Shown here piece by piece: positions 44,882 through 54,943 of a DNA stretch of 64,000 nt. Location of the stretch: positions 11,036,001 through 11,100,000 of the forward strand of contig NC_048554.1 of the NCBI RefSeq assembly GCF_902806685.2. Direction: 5' to 3'. The stretch comes from Maniola hyperantus. Lineage: Eukaryota; Arthropoda; Insecta; Lepidoptera; Nymphalidae. The notes beneath the pieces are model-generated. The model was not told the DNA's origin and ran no database searches. It saw nothing but the letters and a program-made list of their open reading frames with translations. Each line of letters starts with the position of its first letter. Position 1 is the stretch's first letter. Both the position numbers and the translations under genes were made by a program.

Positions 44882-47800
44882 ATGTTTTATTTAGTGTCGC
44901 TCACGTTATTCGTGAGTGCCTTGTCGCCGGCTAGTGACGCGTTATCGACGAAAATGACGAAAAACCTGAAGGTCCTTGTGTCGTCGAACGATTTTCCTGA
45001 GAGCGGACTGGATGTGTTGAAGGAACAGTTGAGTATTTTTATATTATTTAAAAGCTTGATAAAGTTAGAATGGAATACTGTGAACGATATCACGGGTTTT
45101 AGGTTAGTTTTATGTCAATAAATCGCACAAAAGGGAATACCTACCAAGTTAAGTATATCCTCTCTCCTTCAAGGTAGGTACCCAAGTACCTACTTACCGT
45201 ATACATATCCATTTATACACTTTTACATACATTCTTTTCAAAGGCGTACTTCATCTGTAAGATTCCATTAATTAAGTTATATCCTTAAGTTAATTTATAT
45301 TTCTATCTCGACATATTATTTCATGACTCAGCTACTGCATTCAAAAAAAAGCTCTTATCATTTTACGGTGGGTTCATCTCCTAAGTAACTTAATTATTAA
45401 TTGTTTAGTTAAGTAGTTAGTTAAGTTCTTTTTATTTGACTAGATATTTTGCAAATGCTGTGTACACATTTTATAGATACATTTATCAGCCTGTGTTTGT
45501 CTATAAGTGTCGTAGTTTGTGTTAAATTAATGTATTGTGTGTGTTCCTAATAAATAAAATAAAAAATAATTACATTGCTTTAAACTTAGGTAAGTATATC
45601 AAACCATTATAGGTATAATAGGTACCTACGTCTATGTTTGTATGGTCTGGTTCCCTAATAATTGTCAAACTACCTACTCTTTAGATGAGGTGTGTCATAT
45701 TTTGTCTTAGCGCCGCTTATTTAATAACCATAGTCATAATACCTACTAGCTACTAGTTATTGTCTAAACTCTAGAGTCCAGACTACTGACTACGTCCTAT
45801 TATGACGTCATGACAAATTCAATATGGTGGACATGACAAACACCCTGATTATCTTATCATCAAGGACACAAGCTTCGCTATTCGCTTGTTCTCTTCTCAA
45901 AAATTTGTGCATATACTCGTACCTACCTATTATCCACAACAAGTCGAGATGGCAATCGGGGTATGAGGCGGGAAGACGCCCCGCACACCGGAGCTATGGA
46001 GTGTGCGAGGCGTTCCCTCCCCAATTTCCATTTCAACCTGTCGCGTAATATATCTATCTATAACTTAGGTTATTTTCAAGGCCGGTTCAAGGTGACTTTA
46101 AGAAAACCGTTAAAACAGTTTAGGCACACTTGTAATTGTTCATTATCTCTACCTACCTGCCTAATTGGTTTTTATCTCGTATTTCAAGCGGAAAATACAA
46201 GAATACGAATCTCAGTAGGTACCTACCTACCTATTATACAGTAAGTAATCTCAAGTAGGTAGAGCACAGATACATATAGCTAGTAATTATAAATAGGTAG
46301 GGTTTGAAATATGTAACTTTTTTATATTTGATACTGGCCTAAAATCGAGGTGGTGTAAATGTAAAACGGGTCTAGTACGCTATGTAAAGTTCCAACTTTC
46401 AGCCTCGCGTGGGTCCTACAGGCTACAGTACTTATATTACAGTAATATATTCTTCTTACTTCTTCTTTGGAGCTGTGCTGGTTCTTGAATTCGCTGTATC
46501 ACTTCGACCGTATCCGATCCATTATGATCGTCACCAATTTTAAAGTTTCATGCCAAAACTTGTGACCGCCAGGCAGGTAGGTACCTACAGCAGCACTTTC
46601 ATAACTGGAGTTAGATTATAGGTACTTGACTGCAATCTCACTTGGTGCTAAGTGATGATCCAGTCTAAGATGGAAGCGGGCTAACCTGTGTCTATTTACT
46701 CCAACTAAGTTGCAAAGGTTTTTCCTACTAAGCGCCAGACCTCAAAGGCCACTTTCTTGTTGAAGAATCCGACCAGCGCTTTAGTTTTTTCAGCGGTAGG
46801 TAGGTACCACAGATTAGAGAAGACTTCTTTTATCTATGGTAGGTACAGTATTAGATATTTGTTTAATTAACTTATTTGACCTTACTTATAATAATTTGGT
46901 TTATCATTATCAGTTTCACAGTGTTACAAAGTCGGTTCCTCCACTTCGGAGATGAAGGTGTTAACGAGAACAAGGAAGAACTCCTTAACCTCATACCAGG
47001 GTGCTCAGCGCTCGTGTGGTCCTCCCACCATCCGATTACTAAGGAACTACTGGACAAAGCAGGTACATACACCTACCAGGTAGGTTAGGCAGATATCTAA
47101 GGAATATTATAATATTGAGTCAGTTTTTACTGAGATAGGTAGCAATAGGTACGCAGCAGAAAGTAATGTACGTCGACCTTTAGAAGGAGATAGCAGATTG
47201 GTAGAGCATTGCCTTGCCTCGTGTCGTTGAGACCGACAAAACGTCATATACTTACCTAGGTATGAGTGACAGAGACAACGCTCTACAAAGCCGAAAAGCC
47301 AAAGCTGAGTTTGAATGGCCGATGTACATTACTTTCTGCCGCGTATTGTGTGTATCTAGTTGAGTAGGTACAACAGGCGCAAATAACAGTACTACCTACC
47401 AGTAGGTATTTTCAGAATGCCTAGGTTACCGTTATCAATGATAAGCGCTTCAATATGCAATATTGATAACGATAACTGATTTAGTTGACACCGCGCTCGC
47501 TACACCTGTCTCAAAGAACGCTGCAAGTTATACCTAGATAACTAGTATTTTGATCTGATAACCCGGACCTACTATTATTAGGTTTATTTTCAAACAAAAT
47601 ATTACCTACCTACAAGTCTTAATGCATGAGAAACTTTTTGACGTGTACCTAACTACCTATTCAAATATTCGATAAGTAAATTATAAATTGTTGTATGCAA
47701 ATAAGCTATATAGCAAGTTGGGGTAATTCCGCCAATAAAACGACCACCTCTGTTTTGTTTTCGAGATCACAGGCGTCAGATTTGCCCCAGTCACAAATTT

Positions 47801-50335
47801 GCACTATTGCACTGACCTTACAGAATAACCTTGGGATACCTAATTGTTCAATAAATATATCATTTGTCCCGTTGTACAAGTAGTGACAAGTTATTCGACT
47901 GCAGATCATGCAGGCCAAGACTGTCCATAGGGGTTTTCTGTAAACAAATTCTCAGTAGCAGCCCGAAGATAAAATTAGCTGACGTGGCTGAAATTTGGTC
48001 AGGAGAACATTATCCAATCGATATAATTATTTCAGGCCCTCAACTAAAGATCGTGAGCACGGCCTCAGCGGGGTACAACCACGCCAACGTGCCTGAGCTA
48101 AAGGCGCGAGGCATCAAATTGGCAAACACTCCCGGTGTACTGAGCTCTGCCGTTGCTGAAATCGCCGTTGCGTTGATGCTGGGTACTGCAAGACGTTTTA
48201 CTGAGAATTTAGAACAAGTTCGAAGGTAAAGTATCGCAATATTCACGCATCAGCACCTAGCGTAAATTATATATAATACATATAAAGCATATAGTCATGC
48301 CCAGTGGTGTGCATAGGGTTGAAGCCAGGGTAGGCATTAGTTAGGGGAACCTGTTTACTGGCAGGGCATAATGTAAAATTTTCATTGAGCTATTACAACT
48401 GGGGTAAGCAGTGCATTTATGCCTCTATGACCTGCACGCCACTGGTCATGCCTAAACAGCCAGGAGTCACAACTCCATTATTATGTCCATATAGTCCGTG
48501 CCACTCAGCGCAAACGTTGGCCGATTCAAATCTGAATCCGATTCAAATGCTCTCTACCTAGCACTTACCTACTACTTGCGGAACGATACAGATAATTTGG
48601 CCACTTTTGCCTTTTATGTATTTGTTGATACTTTGAAATTGGTCAACAGTGGACAATGGGAAATCGGTTTCACCAAGGTGCTGGGACAGGACATCCGTGG
48701 TAGTACAGTTGGTATCGTAGGACTCGGCGGTATCGGACAGGCGACTGTCAAGAGATTGTCCGGGTTCGAAGTCGGCAAGTTCCTATACACTGGCCACAGG
48801 GAGAAACCTGAGGGTGAGATGACTAATATCATATTAAAGATTTGCCAATAATTCGACTGATATATAAAATAAAACTTGAAGTAGGTATGACGTGCCTGTA
48901 GATGTGTTTACTTAATTTACTCATGGACGCCATCACAGACTACAGTGTATACGCCATGGAGCATTAGCGATTTATTAAATAAATGATGCTAGACTTAGTT
49001 TGCAAAAATTGGAAACTGAGCAGCAAATCTAGTTGATCTAGCTTATCCATCAGCCTACATCGCTGCTGGATACAGAGGTCTTTACTCGAGCGCGCCCCCA
49101 AACACGGTCCGTATTCCCCATCCAACCTCTTCCCGCCACCTCCTTACCGAGCCGAGACGGACCTAATCGCTCTCAAAGCCAAAGAATGGCATGATTATTC
49201 AAAACACAGAGACTCTGCACATATAAGTTGATATTAAAATTGAGTAAAATTGTATTCTTGAATGTTACATAAAAATGGAACTAACAATCTTTCATTTTTC
49301 AGCTAAAGCCCTAAACGCGGAGTTTACAACCCTGGATAATCTTCTAAACCAGAGCGACTTCATACTTCTGGCGGTACCGCTGACAGACGAGACGCTCCGC
49401 ATGATCAACAGCGCAACTCTTGGGAAAATGAAGAAGAACGCCATTCTTATTAATGTTGGACGAGGAGGTAGGTCGTAGCTTTTTTATAGTTTTTACCACT
49501 CAAAGAATCAGACTAATGTCTGTGATTTAAAGGGTGAACACATAGGTATATTCCTGATGGACTTTTATCAAACTTCTAATAGGTACCTAACTACTCATAA
49601 GTATTAAGTACCCACGACGCGCAAAATAGACATAAGGAAGCAAAGATCCCAAACCAATTTAAATGTATTTAACATTAGTTTAACTGGGTTTATTCTAAGC
49701 TAGTAAGCTGCATTTTCTTTCAAGGCATGTTGAGGCAATCATGAAGTGATGCCTATGGTATACCTAATAATGGAGTCATTAAGAAAGCGTTAAAGAAAAA
49801 CCTAAATACAATCTTGTTTTTGTTTCTAGACTTAATCGACCAGGATGCGCTCTACGATGCTCTGAAGAACAAACAAATCTACGCCGCCGGTCTCGACGTC
49901 ACCACGCCCGAGCCTCTGCCCAAGGACCATAAACTCTTGACTTTGCCTAACCTATGTAAGTATCTGAATATCCTTATAACAAGTAGATTTCTTACATTTT
50001 TGTTACTAAGTCTTACTTAACCAAAATCTAATTTATCTAAAATCCAGTTAGCGTTATGTAAAAATACATCTGGCGGACAGTGCCGGATCCCCCACTCTTC
50101 GCATCCAACTTCGTATAATAGATCGATAAATCACCCACTGCGCAGATTCAAGTCCATATTCATTTTTATTTGACGGCATATTGGTTATAGGTATGTATCT
50201 TTTAACGTTTCAGTCGTCCTGCCGCACATCGGAAGCGCGACGTTGCGCACGCGCAGTGACATGGCCGTGCTCGCGGCAGAAAACGTCGTCAATGCACTCA
50301 CAGGAAAGCCGCTCATCACGCCCGTGCTGCCATAA
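44882..50335 (+). CDS. GRHPR: Glyoxylate/hydroxypyruvate reductase, copy 2, with predicted signal peptide
   Basis: Predicted 353-residue D-2-hydroxyacid dehydrogenase, tandem paralogue of 35776-39265. Exons: 44882-45027, 46914-47062, 48036-48225, 48650-48813, 49303-49467, 49830-49955, 50214-50335. Exons 3-6 have exactly the same lengths as in copy 1 (190, 164, 165, 126) and the same phases. Motifs: VGLGGIGQ loop (GxGxxG 186-191), catalytic R270 (NVGRG), E299 (LDVTTPEP), H318 (LPHIGSAT). The first 24 residues, MFYLVSLTLFVSALSPASDA followed by LSTK, precede the normal start (MTKNLKVLVSS) and look like a secretory signal peptide with hydrophobic core LVSLTLFVSAL. Translation from the internal ATG at 44954 would give a cytosolic form. 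The last exons are much richer in G+C at third positions than copy 1. No peroxisomal SKL-type tail (ends PVLP). Exon 2 start is the least certain boundary. Confidence 0.87.
45936..46052. repeat. GC-rich inverted-end repeat in GRHPR copy 2 intron 1
   Basis: Left AAGTCGAGATGGCAATCGGG, right CCAATTTCCATTTCAACCTG, roughly inverse; inside GACGCCCCGCACACC. Relative of 766-895 and 11640-11705. Confidence 0.6.
46605..46700 (-). repeat. Second-family SINE tail (minus) in GRHPR copy 2 intron 1
   Basis: TTGACTGCAATCTCACTTGG, TAAGATGGAAGCGGGCTAAC are the inverse of the 21551-21850 tail. Confidence 0.6.
47150..47348 (-). repeat. Foldback MITE, GGCAGAAAGTAATGTACATCG family, in GRHPR copy 2 intron 2
   Basis: Ends TACGCAGCAGAAAGTAATGT and ATGTACATTACTTTCTGCCG. 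The inner part (GAGACCGACAAAACGTCATA, GACAACGCTCTACAAAGCCG) is in the opposite orientation to 13925-14088. Confidence 0.8.
48302..48444. mobile_element. Non-autonomous hAT-type MITE in GRHPR copy 2 intron 3
   Basis: Ends CAGTGGTGTGCATAG and CTGCACGCCACTG are inverse repeats of the CAGTGG type. An 8-bp duplication GTCATGCC flanks it (48294-48301 and 48445-48452), the length made by hAT transposases. 143 bp, non-coding. Confidence 0.8.
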
Positions 50336-51195
50336 TGAAAACATTTAATATGCCTCAAAATTATAATAAAATTAATATTTATATGATAATTGAGTTTAAA
50401 CGTGCGCGTTCAGATTGGAATGAAACGTTGTCAAAGTCAATTAAAAATGAGTTCCAGAGCGAAGTCGGATTAGCAAAGAAATTTTCACTAATATTTAACA
50501 TTAATTTATTTGTACGATCTGTGTAAATTTTTTAAGAAACCTAATCTATCTACTTCATGAATTATTATTATTAAAGTTACCTAGTTGGAGCAGGATGGGA
50601 CAATTTCGTAATGGGGCAAAATTATACAAAATCGTCTAGTCATAATGAATAGGTAAATATCATAATGAGTAACATATTTGTAAATAGGCATGCTGTTTGG
50701 AGAGATGAAGTTGCCCCAGACGGAATTGCCCCAACTAATCTTTTACACTTGACCCGTTTCATTGACATGATTGATTGAATTTTTCAAATTATTATTATTA
50801 TTGTAATAGTACTCGATTAAATGTTACCTAAATAATGTAAAACCTTTTTTATATCTACCTAGTACCTACCCTTAAATCTATCGTCTAATTCTAGATATAT
50901 TGTACCTAATAGAAATAAAATACAGGTAACATTTGCAATAATATTATATTATAAAGCATTTTCACAGGAGAGGCACAATATTATACATATAAATAATAAA
51001 ATATTTATTTACATTATATTTACATAACTATAACAAAGTTTGAAATAACGTTTCATTTTTACTAGAAGCACACAATTAAAAACTAACTGGACCTACAAGT
51101 AAAAAATCACTTATCTCGGCTTCGCCTCGTCGTTCTAAAATAACTCGGCCGTCAATTACATTATTTCCAGCCTATAGATTACCATCGTCTTTTTC
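50336..51195. other. 3' flank of GRHPR copy 2
   Basis: AT-rich; the 63-codon frame at 50335-50526 begins at the stop codon of the gene and has no domain. AATAAA at about 50914 could be a poly(A) signal but is far from the stop. Confidence 0.35.
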
Positions 51196-51198
51196 ACA

Positions 51199-51645
51199 TG
51201 GTTCTCCTCTCAGAATGAGAAGGATGTTTGGCCATCGACCACCACGCTGGTCAAGTGCGGATTGGCAGACTTCACACACCTTTGACAACATTTAGGAAAA
51301 CTCTCAGGCACGAGGGTTTTCTCACGATGATGTTTATAGATGAAGTACTATGAATATAAGTACTTTACACCACTATCATACCTAATATGAATTCCGTTAT
51401 CCGTAGGCCTCACATAACTCTAAATATTTTATAAACATATAAAAGGAAAAGCTGACTGAATGACTGATATATCAACGCACAGATTAAACTACTAGATGGA
51501 TCGGACTGAAATTTGACATGCAGATAGCTATTACGACGAAGACATCTGCTAAGAAAGGATTTTTGAAAATTCAACTCCTAAGGGGGGTAAAATAGGGGTC
51601 TGAAATTGTGTAATCCACGCGTACGAAGTCGCGGCAATAAGCTAG
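51199..51645. repeat. SINE fragment (minus) and GACTGACTGATC-family repeat (plus)
   Basis: 51199-51335: CTCCTCTCAGAATGAGAAGG, GATTGGCAGACTTCACACAC and TTTTCTCACGATGATG, a SINE lacking head and tail. 51425-51645: AAAAGGAAAAGCTGACTGAA to GAAGTCGCGGCAATAAGCTAGT-type end, full length. Confidence 0.7.
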
Positions 51646-52454
51646 TAATCAAATAAAGCAATTAGATTTAACATAAAATGGTTAACATTTTACAGACTAC
51701 AAATAGAATTTATAAAAAAAAAATTATACACCTTAAAATATTTCACTAGAAACAAAGATGGTCAAATACTGAAATACCAATTGTTTTTAAATTTTAAACA
51801 AAGTCAAAATTAAGCCTTTTATTCAAATTGGGTGCCAATGTACACTTTTTGATGAATAAATAACTATAATTTATATTTTTTAAGCCTAAATCCAATCATT
51901 GTAATACTAACTGTTATTTACCCACAATTTGGCAAAATAAAGAATTTATTTATTTATTTAAAATTTATTTCAAACTATTGAGGATAAATTGCTCAAAACT
52001 CAACATTTAAAAGTAATTATGCTCCAAATATAATAAGTGCTTCAGTATTTAGCCATAAGGATCTGGTCTCACCAGGCATGTAGTTTGGGTCTGACTGACT
52101 TAATAAAAAAAAAATTATTTTCTTCATAACCCTTTAAAGGTTTCACAAAAACTACCTTATAAAATGGGACTCACAAAATGCAGCTAATAACATGATTGTC
52201 CAAATTAAAGTTTAATACAAGTACCTACAGTAACTAATAGTACTCAACGATTAAAAAAGTGTGCTAAATTAATGATTGTGAAAAAAAAGAACAATACGTA
52301 AACTTACATAAATACTTCAAAACAATTAAAAATTGTTTCTACACACAAAAATAATTTTTTATTATGATACCCATAAAGACAACTTCAAAAATAAAATGTA
52401 AGACTTTCTAGCCTTCTCTTTTCAGTAGAATTTGTATTCAGGACCAGTGGTAGA
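51646..52454. other. Gene-free AT-rich stretch
   Basis: Contains a dispersed-looking tail near 51900-51965 (ACCCACAATTTGGCAAAATA AAG with TTTATT repeats). No exon recognised. Confidence 0.35.
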
Positions 52455-52632
52455 GTACAGTAGCCAGCAAGAAATATTGTATATCAACCTCTAGAATAAG
52501 ATTTCGGCTTTGTACAGCATTGTCTCTGTCACTCATACCTATGTGACATTTTGCCAATGACAGAGACAACACTCTATGAAACCACTATCTCTTTCTAAAG
52601 GTTGATGTACTATAATTTCCTGCTGAATACAG
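52455..52632 (+). repeat. Foldback MITE, diverged copy downstream of LAMTOR3
   Basis: GTAGCCAGCAAGAAATATTG / ATAATTTCCTGCTGAATACA ends and TTTCGGCTTTGTACAGCATT, GACAGAGACAACACTCTA inside; related to 24997-25175. Confidence 0.7.
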
Positions 52633-52928
52633 CACAAGTGACACAAATTGTGCTAAAAGAAATGCAGTTATTGAAGCTGCGAGCAGATTCTAATGAATTA
52701 TCAAGTTCTAAAGTTCAAAATAATTGCCTAGTGAAAACACACCCTTACACTCTGTGTCCACTAGCAATTCAGCTTGCAGAAGTGAGGTGTCATTATCATT
52801 TTATTAATGCCAATTTCTGCAAGGCCAGGTTGCTAATACTAAGATAAAATTGACTTGCTAGAGCTTCTGCAACTTTTATTGTTAGTGGACACTTTTTAAA
52901 GGCTAACAAATATAAATTAATAGCTATA

Positions 52929-53940
52929 TCATGGTGCGTCAGCCACTATGGTCCCGAGGTCCTTCAAGAAAGGTTCTATCTGGCTTTCTAGAGACAGTAT
53001 GTGTCCAGTGTTGCAGTTGTCACTGCCGATGAAAGTGATCACTAGGGGTAGCTTGTTCATTTGTATGACCTAAACAAGAATAGAATATTAACAATAGAAA
53101 AAATTGCATGTGTTTCTTGATACATAAACAAATTTTTAAAAGTCCTCATATGCCCTACATATCATGCTATGAGATTCACTATTTATTTGGTCCTAACTTA
53201 AGCTTGTCGAGATGTTACAGACATTATTTAACACCATGTATAACATGCTCATGTAACTGTGCTCCCTAGCAATTTAGCATTCTGAACTCAGGTATGTTGC
53301 CTTGTAGAAACTAAAAAGGGTTTTCTTTCTTCCATACCCCTTCCAAGCTATTCCGCTTCCATCTAGACTTCATTATCACTTAACATTGGGTGAGATCACA
53401 GTCAAGGACAAACTTGTATTTGATAAAAAAATAGTCCAATGACCTGTAAGCTGATTCCCTTGAAATTCGTTATGAAAGTATACTGTAGTGGCTAAGTATT
53501 TTTTTTAAATACAGATACAAGTTAGGCCTTAACTGCAATCTCACCTGAATCAAATCGCTTTGCGGCACAGCTTTACCGGTAAGGTGGTAACTAGCCACGG
53601 CCGAAGCCTTCCACCAGTATCATACCTGATAACTCGAATACATGGATATAATGGTCTTGTTCCTCCCAAGCCCAAGTTTGCTCGCTTGTTCCGTGGCCAT
53701 TCCGAACGTGGAAATGAAGTTTGACCTCAGAGCCAACTGTGGGGCTTTCTCCGTAACAGACCGGACCACAGGCACTCCATCTCTATCCGTGATTAGTATA
53801 CAATGAAGACCGTTCACCCTGGAATGAACACATATTGTAGATCAGTTATGTCTGATGTTGTAGTCAACTACTGAACTTTTGAATAAACTTCATTACTTCT
53901 CCAGTAGATGATTTAGATATTTTCGCAATTCGTCAACCAT
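52929..53940 (-). CDS. LAMTOR3: Ragulator complex protein LAMTOR3 (MP1)
   Basis: Predicted 125-residue roadblock-fold protein, the MAPK scaffold subunit of the Ragulator/LAMTOR complex. It pairs with LAMTOR2 on late endosomes and lysosomes and supports mTORC1 and ERK signalling. Three exons on minus: 53940-53897, 53818-53626, 53069-52929; introns of 78 and 556 bp with GT/AG ends and matching phases. Exon 1 gives MVDELRKYLNHLLEK. Exon 2 gives NGLHCILITDRDGVPVVR, FISTFGMATEQASKLGLG and SMYSSYQ. Exon 3 gives VIQMNKLPLVITFIGSD, then LSLESQIEPFLKDLG, each aligning by eye with human LAMTOR3 (124 residues) from end to end. AATAAA on minus at 52880-52875 is a good poly(A) signal 50 bases after the stop. 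Divergent to the TAB2-like gene. Confidence 0.93.
53275..53625. repeat. Two opposed second-family SINE pieces in LAMTOR3 intron 2
   Basis: 53275-53410 (plus): GCAATTTAGCATTCTGAACT and TTGGGTGAGATCACAGTCAA. 53525-53625 (minus): CTTAACTGCAATCTCACCTG, CTAGCCACGGCCGAAGCCTT. The second abuts the exon 2 donor site within about 10 bases. Confidence 0.6.
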
Positions 53941-54117
53941 TTTTGAAGTTTTCTTATTTAATATTTGGTCGGTAAATTAAGTTCCTTTGTAGTAAAATTA
54001 AAAATTAATAACAATCGCAAAAATCACCGAAACGCACCGAAAAATAATTTTGTGTGATTTTGACTTTGACATTATTTTTTTAACTTGATTTACGGATTTA
54101 CGGCTCTGGGCTCAGGT

Positions 54118-54305
54118 TCGTTGTTGTTTGTGGCTTAGTTGTGCCAACACAGTACAATTACGGCTCTGGATTCTAGCTCTGTAGAGCCTTGAACCATCTA
54201 AAAATTATGACACAGATGAACGATGAACAATAAAGAATACAGTTAGAATCGTGCTGTGTTGGCACAACTAAAAGCCACATAATAAACCACAACAACAACA
54301 ACAAC
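54118..54305. repeat. Imperfect foldback element between LAMTOR3 and TAB2
   Basis: GTTGTTGTTTGTGGCTTAGT/TGTGCCAACACAG on the left is inverse to CTGTGTTGGCACAACTA/AAAGCCACATAATAAACCAC on the right. The interior repeats ACGGCTCTG. It sits in the shared upstream region of the two divergent genes. Confidence 0.65.
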
Positions 54306-54943
54306 GCATACAGCTTGATAGGTGAAAATGTTGTCTATGGTCTTATGTCTCTGTTGCTGGCCGGGCTATATGTTTTTTGCTAAATGGCAACATTTTGTAA
54401 AAAAAAAATGAAATAAAAAAAACTTTTGTCTATGTCCAAAGGCCAAAATGGAAGATATGGATTGACAAGTTTGTAATTTTTATAAATTTTATTTTTCGGG
54501 TTTGCAAATGTTTCTTGTGCTATTACATTATCAAATTACATCCATTATAGCCGGAGCTTACAGGTGGTGGTGTCCTTCCAAAATAAAGTGCAACATAGTT
54601 ATTTAAGATGTCGCAACAAGTCGAAAAATAGCTTTGGTATGATGATAACAAAAGATATAAAAATCCAGACTTGTCTGGTTATGTGCTCTTTTTCGTCACA
54701 TGTGTACCGTAGGGATTAAAGAGTCATGAATGTTCGAAATAGTGAAAGTTCAGTGATGTGTACGTAACTGTATGAGAAGGAGATTATAGGGTTTGTGACG
54801 TCACTAGAGCGAAAAGACAATAAAATTTCGCTGCTGCCGTGTGATGTTTACGAGTCTCGACTGGTAAGTATCTGTGTGGTATCATCGGTGCAGTGAGGGG
54901 AGGTTCACGGCGCAGAGGAGGTCTTCCGCGAGGATGGGCGGCG
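54306..54943 (+). promoter_or_regulatory. Upstream and 5' untranslated region of TAB2-like gene
   Basis: Interval between the foldback and the chosen start codon. The frame is open from 54893 but only with a GTG, so the ATG at 54944 is preferred. A GTAAGT at 54864 suggests an alternative 5' exon donor. No TATA box recognised; the transcription start is unknown. Confidence 0.3.

Noticed and set aside
50106..50120. loxP-like phrase AACTTCGTATAAT
   Set aside because: Single half-site-like match with no inverted partner; coincidence in AT-rich DNA.
54893..54943. Upstream GTG start of the TAB2 frame adding 17 residues
   Set aside because: No ATG in this stretch; the ATG at 54944 starts just before the CUE domain as in other TAB2 proteins.
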